Below, piece after piece: positions 1 through 8,839 of a stretch of 64,000 nucleotides of DNA (its first letter is position 1; each line of letters starts with the position of its first letter). The position numbers and the translations under genes were made by a program. This stretch comes from Phycisphaerae bacterium (lineage in GTDB: Bacteria > Planctomycetota > Phycisphaerae > Phycisphaerales > UBA1924). A model generated the notes under the pieces. It had not been told where the DNA came from. It did no database searches and worked only from the letters and a program-made list of their open reading frames with translations. The stretch is from contig BQMO01000013.1 of the NCBI GenBank assembly GCA_022180725.1, positions 1 through 64,000 of the forward strand. Direction: 5' to 3'.

Positions 1-3
1 CTG

Positions 4-153
<150 letters not shown>

Positions 154-201
154 ACGCCCGCGGACACAAGCCAAGGCAGCGGGACGAAGCGGAGGTCGCC
201 G

Positions 202-239
<38 letters not shown>

Positions 240-254
240 TACACTGGCTTTGTC

Positions 255-1391
255 ATGATGCTGATTAGCCGAGCACTCACTGCTTCGGTTTTCGCGTCGA
301 GCGCCGTGCTGGCGTACGCACAATCGCCGTCTCAAGTATCAGACTGGCTCATTCGTGAACACCAAACCGCCCGGGCCCTTCCAGACCTTGGCGGTGCGAG
401 CATGAAGTGGCGAACCGAAGACTACAGCACGCTCACCGCTGCTCAACTTGAAGCGCTTGCCCGCGAGGTGGAAGGCCGACGCGATCATCCGCGTCGCGCG
501 GAGTACGAACGTGCGCTCGCGGAGCGTGCCAGCGGGCCGTACATCATCCGATATCAACTGTTCTGCGCGGGGGATGGCACATGGCGACTCAACACGACAT
601 ACCCATCCGGCGACTATACCGACGCGGCGATGAGTGATGATGCGGCGTGGCAGTTTTCCGGGAAGAGTCTCAAGGTGTTCGACGTATCCGCGGTCGAAGC
701 GGACCCCGAACAGGCAGTCAGCAAGAAAGTCCATGTCTTCAAGCCGATCCTCGATCGGTTGTTGTTCGCGGGACTGGGCGTTCGAGAACCTGCTGATTTC
801 GAGGTCCGCGATGTCGTTGTATCCGCCAGCGGTTGGTCGGCCGTGTACGGACGACCAACGTCATTGACCGCGGAACGACAACTATGGTTTGTGCTGAAGG
901 GCGTGTGGGATCATCGGCTCGATCGCGGTTTCGTTCAGAACACGACCCTGTACGGCAACGCCGGAGGGCCATCCGCCATTCGTGCCAGTTACGACTTTCA
1001 GGATTGGGCTTATGACGAACGCCTTGGCCGCTGGGTCGCTGGCCGAGTTGAGCACCGCACCGCGGCTGGTCTCCGCGATCGTGTGATCGTCTATGAAGGC
1101 AGCGAACCGCTACCCGCGGCGGGCCTGGCCTCCGTCCTCGACGTGCCAACACACGACGGCATCGACGCCATCCGTGGGAAGTACACATTCCTTGCGATCA
1201 CCGACTTTCGGGATCGCACGGCCGCCGTGATCACGCCCGACGGGATCATTCCCCGATCATTTCCTATCGCGTCACATGACCCGACCAGGATTGATTTCCA
1301 AACGATCGGCTGGGGCTTGCTCGGAGCCGCGTCGGTCGTTCTCGTTGTACTCGTTGTACGGCGCAGGATGAACACAGTGAACTCGGGGTAA
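255..1391 (+). CDS. Secreted, C-terminally membrane-anchored protein of unknown function
   Basis: 378 residues. The N-terminus is a clear Sec signal peptide (basic start, hydrophobic core, Ala-X-Ala-like site near residue 22, 'AYA-QSP'). The C-terminus has one hydrophobic helix (about 346-366) followed by 'RRR', so the bulk should face the periplasm or exterior with a short cytoplasmic tail. No known domain was recognised in the roughly 320-residue middle. It is the first gene of a tight three-gene group: 9 bases separate it from the Cys-rich gene, which is 17 bases from the MauE-prepilin gene. The DNA is visibly less GC-rich than the housekeeping genes after 3170. The start ATG is one of two adjacent ATGs. 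Confidence 0.75.
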   Translation: MMLISRALTASVFASSAVLAYAQSPSQVSDWLIREHQTARALPDLGGASMKWRTEDYSTLTAAQLEALAREVEGRRDHPRRAEYERALAERASGPYIIRYQLFCAGDGTWRLNTTYPSGDYTDAAMSDDAAWQFSGKSLKVFDVSAVEADPEQAVSKKVHVFKPILDRLLFAGLGVREPADFEVRDVVVSASGWSAVYGRPTSLTAERQLWFVLKGVWDHRLDRGFVQNTTLYGNAGGPSAIRASYDFQDWAYDERLGRWVAGRVEHRTAAGLRDRVIVYEGSEPLPAAGLASVLDVPTHDGIDAIRGKYTFLAITDFRDRTAAVITPDGIIPRSFPIASHDPTRIDFQTIGWGLLGAASVVLVVLVVRRRMNTVNSG

Positions 1392-1400
1392 CGAAGGGAT

Positions 1401-1787
1401 ATGCCGATGACAATGACGAAACGACATGCCATGGCCATGATCGCGGGGCTCTTCTCCGCGGGAGGTGCGTTGGCGGCGTGCTGGGTGAGCGCCGGGAGTG
1501 AAGACTGCTGTACGGTGCGCACGACCGACTGCACCGACGGAACCTACGGGTGGCAATGTGTCGCCATTCCCGACGCCGGTCCGTTCACGGTTCAAGTGGT
1601 CACCCTCGCGGGGAGTGGCGCGGCTGGCAGCGTGCATCTTCAAAGTTCGCCCGCGGGCGGCTGCAAGCGTGACAACTTCAAATGCGGCGATTTGCCGAAC
1701 GAATGCATCAACCTGGGGCAGCAGGCCATTGATTGCGTCACCATGCTGCTTGCGCCGGGACATCCTTGTTCGGGCGGCTCCAGTTAA
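1401..1787 (+). CDS. Small Cys-rich secreted protein
   Basis: 128 residues with a signal peptide of about 26 residues (hydrophobic 'AMIAGLFSAGGALAA'). The remaining roughly 100 residues hold ten cysteines, including an adjacent pair ('EDCCTVRTTDC'), so several disulfides are expected once exported. No family was recognised. A second ATG at 1410 is an alternative start. It lies 9 bases after the preceding gene and 17 bases before a gene whose first half is a MauE-type redox-associated membrane domain. That context suggests (inference) that this peptide is a substrate for assisted disulfide formation. Other possibilities are a toxin-like or structural peptide; nothing decides between them. Confidence 0.7.
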   Translation: MPMTMTKRHAMAMIAGLFSAGGALAACWVSAGSEDCCTVRTTDCTDGTYGWQCVAIPDAGPFTVQVVTLAGSGAAGSVHLQSSPAGGCKRDNFKCGDLPNECINLGQQAIDCVTMLLAPGHPCSGGSS

Positions 1788-1804
1788 CCCTGTGACCCGC
1801 ACCC

Positions 1805-3046
1805 ATGCCTATGTTGTCGATGCATCACGGCGATGCGAACGTCTGTACGGCCCAGCACGACGGCGCCCGCCATCGCCTTGGCGTCGTCCTCGCGGGTGCC
1901 GTGGTTGTATTCGTGGGCATCGCTGGAGTCACGAAACTTGTTGATTTGCGTGGGTTTGCCGATGCACTGTCTCACTGGCCTATCCCCCGCTGGGTCCAAC
2001 TCGCCGCAACATTCACGATACCCGTGATCGAGTTTTTGGTTGCGGGGATGTGGCTTGCAAACCTCAAGCGAACGTGGATGGACGTAGTGCTGCTCGCGCT
2101 GCTCGTAGGGTTTACGGCCATGCTCGGGATTGTGCTGTCCACGGCAGTCCCCCCGTCGTGCGCGTGTATCACGCTCATCGAACGTCACTTCACGTGGGCC
2201 GGGTCCGTACGCGGGGCGCTTGCCCGTAATGCCGTACTCCTGGCGTTGCTCGGCGTCAGCGCCGTGCTCCGCACGCGAGCGACTTCAGTACCGATTTCGG
2301 TTTGGCGTTCGGCGGGCACGTCGCCCCGTGCATTCACCGTCCTTGAAACGTGCCTTGTCATCTTGATCGTAGGAATACTGGCGGCCCTGCTCGTTCCCAC
2401 GCTCTCGAAGGTCCGTGCCCAGGGCTGGCGGACCCGCACGCTTTCGTATCTCGGGAGCAATGCTGCGACGCTTGCGGCCTACACGATCGATCACCGAGAC
2501 GCCTTCCCTGCGTTCATGAACCCCGAGGCGACCTCCACGGTGCTCCGATATGCCGACGGCGCCTCTGACGTCGTTCCCGGCTACTTCTCCGGCATCTTCT
2601 TCTGGAATCGAGCCATCGCGGATCGTTACTACAACGGTGACCGCTTCGGAATTCATTTCTTCGATGCCGAGCAGACCGCGATGCAAGGCGGCCCCGGCGG
2701 GACCCCTTTTCTGCTTCCTTGTGCGTACTTCGCATCGCCGGAGTTCTGGAACCCCGATACCCGGTCGGGCGCCGACCAGTTTCGCGGCGTTTCCATGGCG
2801 CAATGCTTGTTTCCCTCCGCCAAATCACTTCTCGTCGACATCTATCCGCTCATCGCCACTCAAGATGCCGCGTCCGATGCGCCCTTCGCGTTCGTCGACG
2901 GACATGCCCAGAGCACGCCCCGGTCGCGCGTCCTTCCGGGCTACGACCTGGGGGAAGGCGACTATGCCCCCGAGCCCACACACCGATTCGATGTATGGCT
3001 GGGCCTTCATACCCTCGATGGCATTCGTGGCCGTGACGTGCGATAG
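1805..3046 (+). CDS. MauE/DoxX-like membrane domain fused to a prepilin-like domain
   Basis: 413 residues. Residues about 27-155 form four membrane helices with the MauE pattern: 'KLVDLRGF' after helix 1, 'IPVIEF' in helix 2, a C-x-C pair (Cys119, Cys121) after helix 3 and 'ARN' before helix 4. MauE proteins are needed for maturation of the disulfide-rich methylamine dehydrogenase subunit. Residues from 174 look like a type IV prepilin N-terminus: 'PRA' then 'FTVLETCLVILIVGILAA', with Phe177 as +1 and the conserved Glu at +5 (Glu181), followed by a roughly 210-residue globular part ending in a 'FVDGHAQ' segment typical of planctomycete pseudopilins. With four helices first, the cleavage site would face the cytoplasm, as prepilin peptidase requires. 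Cleavage would split the product in two. The fusion reads through without a frame break. Confidence 0.8.
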   Translation: MPMLSMHHGDANVCTAQHDGARHRLGVVLAGAVVVFVGIAGVTKLVDLRGFADALSHWPIPRWVQLAATFTIPVIEFLVAGMWLANLKRTWMDVVLLALLVGFTAMLGIVLSTAVPPSCACITLIERHFTWAGSVRGALARNAVLLALLGVSAVLRTRATSVPISVWRSAGTSPRAFTVLETCLVILIVGILAALLVPTLSKVRAQGWRTRTLSYLGSNAATLAAYTIDHRDAFPAFMNPEATSTVLRYADGASDVVPGYFSGIFFWNRAIADRYYNGDRFGIHFFDAEQTAMQGGPGGTPFLLPCAYFASPEFWNPDTRSGADQFRGVSMAQCLFPSAKSLLVDIYPLIATQDAASDAPFAFVDGHAQSTPRSRVLPGYDLGEGDYAPEPTHRFDVWLGLHTLDGIRGRDVR

Positions 3047-3119
3047 CATCATCACGCGGCGTGCATGACCTCACGACACCCAATGCCGAGCGGCCCGCTT
3101 CGTGTTCTCCGCGATAGAA

Positions 3120-3147
3120 CAAGGCCCGAGCCGAAGCCCGGGCCTTG
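3120..3147. terminator. Bidirectional hairpin terminator between convergent genes
   Basis: Perfect 9-bp stem (caaggcccg / cgggccttg) with a 10-base loop. It lies between the MauE-prepilin gene on the plus strand and rpsI on the minus strand, 22 bases past the end of rpsI. No strong T tract follows. Confidence 0.6.
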
Positions 3148-3169
3148 AGGGTTGACGATCGCGGATCGA

Positions 3170-3682
3170 TTACCGCTTCGAGAACTGGAAGCGACGGCGG
3201 GCGCCCGCCTGGCCGTACTTCTTGCGTTCGACCTCGCGCGAGTCGCGCGTGAGGAACCCGGCCTGGCGCAGCGCGCCTTCGCACGCGGGGTCGTAGTCCC
3301 GCAGCGCCCGGGCGATGCCCAGCCGGATCGCCTGCGACTGGCCCATCTTGCCCCCGCCGTGGCACTGCGCCACGACCTCGAACTTGCCTTCCATGTTCGC
3401 GGCCTTGAAGGCGGCGACGCAGTCGTTGCGGTCGCGCACCTCGGAGAAGTACTCGTCGATGGTCTTCTTCTTACCCGTCGCGCCGATGACGACGAACGTG
3501 GGGTTGGACGAGGGCTTCATCCGTACGCGGGCCACCGCCGTCTTGCGGCGGCCCGTGCCCCACCACCACCCGCGCTTGTCGGCGGGCTTGGCCACCTTGG
3601 GCGGACGGGTCGGCTGGGCCTCGGGCGTCGGAGCGGCCGCGGGGGCCATCCCGGGAATCGTGATCGTGGGAATCGTCGCCAT
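3170..3682 (-). CDS. rpsI: 30S ribosomal protein S9
   Basis: 170 residues. The C-terminal 130 residues are standard bacterial S9: 'GTGRRKTAVARV' at the start of the domain, 'GGGKMGQSQAIRLGIARAL' in the middle and the basic tail ending 'RRRFQFSKR' that reaches the ribosomal P-site tRNA. The first 40 or so residues are an Ala/Pro-rich extension beyond the usual length. The ATG at 3682 is chosen because it starts a clean open segment and the frame upstream runs through the intergenic space to rplM. It follows rplM by 50 bases in the usual rplM-rpsI operon. Confidence 0.95.
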   Translation of the reverse strand: MATIPTITIPGMAPAAAPTPEAQPTRPPKVAKPADKRGWWWGTGRRKTAVARVRMKPSSNPTFVVIGATGKKKTIDEYFSEVRDRNDCVAAFKAANMEGKFEVVAQCHGGGKMGQSQAIRLGIARALRDYDPACEGALRQAGFLTRDSREVERKKYGQAGARRRFQFSKR

Positions 3683-3732
3683 TCGTGTTCCTTTCAGCGT
3701 GGCCCCCGCGTCGCCGGGGCCGACGCGTGCGT

Positions 3733-4170
3733 TCAGACCTTCAGTTCCGTCGGCGCCAGGCTCGCCATGTTGTGCTCGGCCCCGCCCACCACGCGCAGGT
3801 TCTTCATCATCACCCGCGCCAGCCGGTTCTTCGGGAGCATGCGCCGCACCGCCGTCTCCACCAGCAGGTCGGGCTTGCTGTCCCGCAACTGCCCGTACGT
3901 CCGCGTCTTGTGCCCGCCGGGGTACTTCGTGTACCACATGAACAGGCGCTGGTCGGCCTTGCGGCCCGTGAGCACGACCTTCGTCGCGTTCGTCACGATC
4001 ACGCCCTCGCCCGTGTCCACGTGCGGGGTGTATTCCGGGCGGTGCTTGCCCATCAGCACGATCGCCACTTCCGCCGCCAGGCGGCCCAGCGGAATGCCCT
4101 CCGCGTTCACCACGCGCCAGGTCTTCTTGATCTCGCCGGGCTTGGCGAGGTAGGTTTGACGTCGAGACAT
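3733..4170 (-). CDS. rplM: 50S ribosomal protein L13
   Basis: 145 residues, normal length. Recognised by 'W.VVNAEGIPLGRLA', 'RPEYTPHVDTGEGVIV', 'KYPGG' and 'AVRRMLPKNRLARVMMKNL', all family-typical. It is an early-assembly 23S rRNA-binding protein of the large subunit. It is the first gene of the rplM-rpsI operon. The leader is the stretch up to 4423 shared with a divergent gene. A purine-rich GAGGGAGG sits about 6-13 bases before the ATG and acts as ribosome-binding site. Confidence 0.95.
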   Translation of the reverse strand: MSRRQTYLAKPGEIKKTWRVVNAEGIPLGRLAAEVAIVLMGKHRPEYTPHVDTGEGVIVTNATKVVLTGRKADQRLFMWYTKYPGGHKTRTYGQLRDSKPDLLVETAVRRMLPKNRLARVMMKNLRVVGGAEHNMASLAPTELKV

Positions 4171-4423
4171 CGCGAGCCTCCCTCGGCGGCGTGTGGTGCT
4201 GGAAGGAATAACCCCGTCCAGGCCGCACGCGGCCGATGCTGTTCGCCGCCTACCGGGCGGGGCGGGTCGGTTCCGACGCTCTCCGAACGCCGGGCCGACA
4301 AGATTTCGGGCATCACCCCGGGTCTATCCGTCACCCGGGGGAGCGAACAATAGCCGGGCACCACCCACACGGCAACCCGTCGGCCAATGGGCCGAACCCT
4401 GTTATTCCGCCGATGATGGCCTT

Positions 4424-6043
4424 ATGAGCGAGTCCCCTGCTCCGGTCCAACGCCAGCCCGACCCCGGGACACCCCGTGCCGCGCTGATCGCCTGGATCGT
4501 CGCGACATTGTTGGTCGCGGTCACGGTGCTCTCCAACCAGTTCGGCGACAAGGCCGCCACCAAGCCCGTCGCCGAGGCGGGGGCCATTGAGCCGCCGGGG
4601 CTCGATCCGATGACGCTCAACGCGAAGGTCATGACGCGACTCGCCAAGGCGGTGCCCATGACCGAGGCGAACCTGAAGCAAATCCTCGGCGCGGTGAACA
4701 AGGAGGCCAAGTCACCCGCCGAGATCCTCCGGTCCGCCGCGGTCGCCGCCGAGCTGCTCAATGCCGACGCGGCAGCCGCCCGCCTTGATCTCGCCGCGAC
4801 GCGTAACGACGCGGCGGCCCACCCCTCCCCTGCCTTGGCGCAGGACATCGACGCCGCGCGACGACTCGTGAAAGATCCCCACGCCGAACTCACCGACATC
4901 GAGCGCGAAGGCCTCAAGGCCCGCCACGGCTGGTTCGCCGAACTGCTGCTCACGAAGCACCTGCCCGACGAAGACCCCGCCCGCCAGGCACTCATCGGCG
5001 GCGGGATGCGGCTCGCCGTGGGTCTTGCGCTTTTCGGGTTCGCGCTGCTCGTCGCGGGCGCGGGCGGCCTCGCCGCGTTCATCGTCATGATCGTCCAGAT
5101 CAACCGCGGGCGCCTCCGCCGGGCCTTTGTCCCGCCCGCCCCCGGCGGGAGCGTGTACCTCGAAGTGCTCCCCGTCTTTGTCGCCGCGTTCCTTGCGATG
5201 CACCTTCTCGCCGGCCTTGTCCCCTTGAACCCCGACGGCCACCCGCCCGCCTGGCTCCGTCCAACCACCCTGGCTATTCAGGCCTCGCTTCTGCTCTTGA
5301 CGTTGTACCCGCTTCTCCGAGGCGTTTCGTGGACGCAGCACAAGGCCCTGATGGGCTGGCACGCCGGCACCGGCTTCTGGCGCGAGGTTGGCGCGGGGGT
5401 CTTCGGCTACTTCGCCGGGCTGCCCCTGATGGGCTTGGGCATGGTCCTGATGCTCGGCGTCGTCGCCGCCAAGCCCCTGCTCGCGGCCTTTGAGTGGCCT
5501 CAGCGGATCGGCATCGGGGCGGCGGTCGGCGTGCTGATCGGGGGGCTGGCGATGATCCTCTCGCTCGTCGCGCCGCGGCGTGCCTCGCGCCCTGGCCTCG
5601 CTGGCGCCGCCTCGTTCGGGGCCCTCATCGGACTCTGTGCCGCCATCGCCGCGTTCGGCCTGCTCGATGGGGACACTTCGCAACCGAAGAACCCCGTCGT
5701 GGATCTCATCGCCGGCGCCTCGCCCCTGGTGCTGCTCATCTTCGTCGGCATGGCTGTCGTGTGGGCGCCACTCGCCGAGGAGTCCATCTTCCGCGGGGCC
5801 TTCTTCCGTCACCTCCGCGCCCGCGTGGGCCTGGGCCTGGCCGCGGTGGTCTCGGCCATCGTCTTCGGCGTCATGCACTCCTACGACTTCGTGCTGCTCG
5901 TCGGCGTCATCACCCTGGGCTTCAACTTCGCCCTGATGCGCGAATGGCGCGACAGCCTCATCGCCCCGATGACGGCCCACGCCCTCCACAACGGCACCCT
6001 GATGGTGCTCCTGCTCGTGCTCTTCAAGCCGCTCCTGGCGTAG
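4424..6043 (+). CDS. CPBP-family intramembrane (CAAX-type) metalloprotease
   Basis: 539 residues from the ATG at 4424. One membrane helix near the N-terminus is followed by an Ala-rich, probably helical soluble segment (about 40-180), then many membrane helices. The CPBP/Abi signature is complete: 'EESIFR' (EExxxR), a His in 'MHSYDF' and 'HALHNG' in the last helices, which form the metal/glutamate active site of Rce1-like proteases. The family includes bacterial proteins of mostly unknown substrate, some in bacteriocin self-immunity. It is divergent from rplM and ends 7 bases from the end of dnaN. The frame is open upstream of 4424, but that part reads like intergenic DNA. Confidence 0.85.
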   Translation: MSESPAPVQRQPDPGTPRAALIAWIVATLLVAVTVLSNQFGDKAATKPVAEAGAIEPPGLDPMTLNAKVMTRLAKAVPMTEANLKQILGAVNKEAKSPAEILRSAAVAAELLNADAAAARLDLAATRNDAAAHPSPALAQDIDAARRLVKDPHAELTDIEREGLKARHGWFAELLLTKHLPDEDPARQALIGGGMRLAVGLALFGFALLVAGAGGLAAFIVMIVQINRGRLRRAFVPPAPGGSVYLEVLPVFVAAFLAMHLLAGLVPLNPDGHPPAWLRPTTLAIQASLLLLTLYPLLRGVSWTQHKALMGWHAGTGFWREVGAGVFGYFAGLPLMGLGMVLMLGVVAAKPLLAAFEWPQRIGIGAAVGVLIGGLAMILSLVAPRRASRPGLAGAASFGALIGLCAAIAAFGLLDGDTSQPKNPVVDLIAGASPLVLLIFVGMAVVWAPLAEESIFRGAFFRHLRARVGLGLAAVVSAIVFGVMHSYDFVLLVGVITLGFNFALMREWRDSLIAPMTAHALHNGTLMVLLLVLFKPLLA

Positions 6044-6050
6044 CCGCCCC

Positions 6051-7229
6051 TCAGGTGAGGTTCACCGGCATTACCACGTACAGGAAGTCGCCCCCGCTCT
6101 TGATGAGGCCCGGCTTGTTGGGCGCCTTGAGTTCCATGATCACCTGCGGCTCGCTGAGCACCTTGAGCGCATCGACGATGAACGCCGGGTTGAACCCGAT
6201 CTCGATGTCGTCCCCGTCGTAGGTCGCCAGGTCCGCCGTGATGTTCGCCTCGCCCATCTCCGGCGCGCGGCTCGCCAGTTCAAGCTTCTTCGACTTGCCC
6301 TTGAACGCCAGCCGCACCCCGCGCGATTCCTCGTTGGTCAGGAGCGCCGCCCGCTTCACCGCGTGCGACATCACGTCGCGGTCGAACACCACCTTCTTGT
6401 CCTGCTCCTTGGGGATCACGTCCTCGTAGGGGGGGAACGCGCCCTCGGTGAGGTTGCTCACCAGCATGGCCCGCCCCGGGCTGCCCGCCGTGCCAAAACT
6501 GAAGTAGATTTGCGAGTCCGTGATCGCGATCTGCACCGGCTCGTCGTGGTCCTGGATCAGTTTCTGGAACATGCCCAGGCACTTGCCCGGCACGATGCAC
6601 TGCACGGCCTTGGCATCCTTCTCGCTGCCCGTCAGGTTCGCCCGTGCCAGCGCCAGCCGCCGCCCGTCCGTCGCTACCAGTTCTAATCGCTTCCCGTCGC
6701 GCTTGAAGAGCACGCCGTTGATCGCGTACCGCGAGGTCTCCCGGGCCGTGGCGAAGAGCGTCCGCGCTACCAGCCCCGCCAGCGACCCCGCCGGGTGCGA
6801 GAGCACGGCCTTGGCCTGCGGCGCGCCGCCCGTGCCCGCCACCACCGCCGCGAACTCGGGGATCGGCGGAAAGTCCCCCGCCGGGTACCCGAACACCTTG
6901 AAGTGCGCGTCCACCCCGCGGATATGAATGGCATCGCCCTCGGATTCGATGGTCAGTGTCGGCTCGTTGTCCTCCGCCGACACGATCTGCCGGATCTTGT
7001 CCGCCGGCACCAGCGCCTCGCCGGGCTTCTGCACGTCCACCTTCGAGAGCGAGATGCGCAGGGCGATCTCGGCGTCGGTCGCCGACAGGATCAGTTCGCC
7101 CGCCCCCGCGCTTTTCGTGGCCGTCAGTTTCACGCACTGCAACTGCGGCTTGGGCGTCCGCGCTGCTACCGCCCCCGACACCAGGTTGATCCCCTCGAGC
7201 AACGCCCCGCGATCACAGATGACTTTCAT
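6051..7229 (-). CDS. dnaN: DNA polymerase III sliding clamp (beta subunit)
   Basis: 392 residues, slightly longer than the roughly 370 usual for the family. Three clamp repeats can be followed. The start 'MKVICDRGALLEGINLVSGAVAAR' region, 'LVATDGRRLALAR' in the second domain and 'DFLYVVMPVNL' at the end are characteristic. It forms the dimeric ring that tethers the replicative polymerase and binds other repair proteins. It is not next to dnaA here but follows an HlyC/CorC-type gene by 73 bases on the same strand. The final 'VVMPVNLT' replaces the common 'MPMRL' ending. Confidence 0.95.
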   Translation of the reverse strand: MKVICDRGALLEGINLVSGAVAARTPKPQLQCVKLTATKSAGAGELILSATDAEIALRISLSKVDVQKPGEALVPADKIRQIVSAEDNEPTLTIESEGDAIHIRGVDAHFKVFGYPAGDFPPIPEFAAVVAGTGGAPQAKAVLSHPAGSLAGLVARTLFATARETSRYAINGVLFKRDGKRLELVATDGRRLALARANLTGSEKDAKAVQCIVPGKCLGMFQKLIQDHDEPVQIAITDSQIYFSFGTAGSPGRAMLVSNLTEGAFPPYEDVIPKEQDKKVVFDRDVMSHAVKRAALLTNEESRGVRLAFKGKSKKLELASRAPEMGEANITADLATYDGDDIEIGFNPAFIVDALKVLSEPQVIMELKAPNKPGLIKSGGDFLYVVMPVNLT

Positions 7230-7302
7230 GGTGGCTCCGTCCCTTCGTAGCCGAGAGTGTATCAGACGTACCGCCTCAACCGCACCGACAGGATCCGCAC
7301 GG

Positions 7303-8601
7303 CTACGCGTGCTGTACCCGGCTCGCCAGCACCTGGTCCACCCGCTGGTAGTCCATGTCCACCACTTCCAGCCGCCACCCGTGCCATTCCACGGCCTCGC
7401 CCTTGGTCGGGATGCGCCCCAGCAGCGTCACCACCAGCCCTGCCACCGTGGAGACATCGGGCATCTCCCGCAGCGCCTCGGCCTGCAGTTTCAGCACCCC
7501 CAGCGCCTCGTGCAATCCCATGCGACCGTCGAGCAAGTACGACCCATCCTGCCGGCGCACCGCTCCCGGGGGCGGTTCATCGCCCACCCGCGCCAGGTTC
7601 CCCACCAGCGCCTGCACGATGTCGTTGACCGTGATGATCCCCTCGGTCCCGCCGTGCTCGTCGACCACGAACGCCACGTGCGTCTTGGACTTCTGCATGG
7701 TGTCGAGGAGTTTGAGCGCCGGCATGTTCTCGGGCGCGAAGAGCGGCTTCTGGGCGACCGCGGCGGGCTTGAAGTCCTTGCCCGCCAGCAGGCCGTACGC
7801 GATGAGGTCCTTGATGTGCACAACGCCCACCAGGTCGTCGAGCGTGCCTCGGCAGACCGGGAAGTGCGAGAAGGGGCTGGTGCCCAGCAGGACTCGAACC
7901 TCGTCGATGGGCATGGATTCATCGATCCACACCACGTCGGCCCGCGGCACCATGAGCGATCGCACCCGAAGATCGCCCAGCCGGAAGGCCCGCTGGAAAA
8001 TGGCGTGCTCCAACGGATCGAACACGCCCGTCGAGGCCGCCCGCGCCACCAGCGCCTTGACGTCTTCTTCTGAAATGTCGTCGTTGGGCCTGGCCCGCAC
8101 GGGGAGCACCGCCATCACCGCGTTCGTCGAGGCCGACAGCACTCTCACCGGGAGCGCCGCCACGATCGACAACGCTCGTAACGGCCTGGCGATCATCGAC
8201 GCGATGGCCTCGGGATGCGCCAGCGCCAGCCGTTTGGGGACCAGTTCGCCGAAGACCAGCGTGAAGTAGGTGATGACCAGCACGACCAGCACCATGGCGA
8301 TCGAATCGGCGTACCGGCCTATGTACGGGATCGTTTCCATCCAGCGCTGCAGCGGGGCCGAAAAGGCATCCTCACCCAGCGCGCCGGCGAAAATACCAAC
8401 CAGCGTGATCCCCACTTGCACGGTCGAAAGAAACCGGGTCGGCTCTCGCGCCAAGGCCACGGCGGTCGCCGCACCGCCGTGCCCTCGCGCCGCCGCGTGT
8501 TGAAGCCGGCTCTGACGCGAGGTCATCATGGCCAGTTCCGACATCGCAAAGACCGCGTTGAGAAGCAGGAGGACGATGAACACGAAAATCGTGAGAAGCA
8601 T
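7303..8601 (-). CDS. CNNM/HlyC-CorC family transporter (DUF21 plus CBS pair)
   Basis: 432 residues from the ATG at 8601. The order is DUF21/CNNM transmembrane domain (residues about 1-190, starting with a hydrophobic helix and containing 'GELVPKRLAL'), a CBS domain pair ('RSLMVPRADVVWI', 'FPVCRGTLDDLVGVVHIKDL', 'VAFVVDEHGGTEGIITVNDIV') and a C-terminal CorC_HlyC domain. The family is linked to Mg2+/Co2+ export or tolerance; the haemolysin name is historical. It is upstream of dnaN on the same strand and divergent from transketolase. The longer frame upstream of 8601 has no family similarity. Confidence 0.9.
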   Translation of the reverse strand: MLLTIFVFIVLLLLNAVFAMSELAMMTSRQSRLQHAAARGHGGAATAVALAREPTRFLSTVQVGITLVGIFAGALGEDAFSAPLQRWMETIPYIGRYADSIAMVLVVLVITYFTLVFGELVPKRLALAHPEAIASMIARPLRALSIVAALPVRVLSASTNAVMAVLPVRARPNDDISEEDVKALVARAASTGVFDPLEHAIFQRAFRLGDLRVRSLMVPRADVVWIDESMPIDEVRVLLGTSPFSHFPVCRGTLDDLVGVVHIKDLIAYGLLAGKDFKPAAVAQKPLFAPENMPALKLLDTMQKSKTHVAFVVDEHGGTEGIITVNDIVQALVGNLARVGDEPPPGAVRRQDGSYLLDGRMGLHEALGVLKLQAEALREMPDVSTVAGLVVTLLGRIPTKGEAVEWHGWRLEVVDMDYQRVDQVLASRVQHA

Positions 8602-8839
8602 GGGGGCATTATGACGCCCGGCGGGCATCGCGGCGTGGCCAAGCCGCCTGTCAGTATCGGCACCGGATTTGCACATTCCCGGCCCCGCCCAGTTGCCCGG
8701 GGCTGATGGGAGGGCGATACTCCCCCGTCCCGTCGGCCCGAGTTTCGCCGACGGCGTGGCGCACCCGCCCGGCGCGATGGGTGCGTCGCGATGATCACAA
8801 CTCACTGTGCCACCGATAGTTCGGTAGCATCGCCAAGGA

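Noticed and set aside
3152..4153. 333-residue plus-strand frame over rpsI-rplM
   Set aside because: Antisense of two ribosomal protein genes; no coherent domain.
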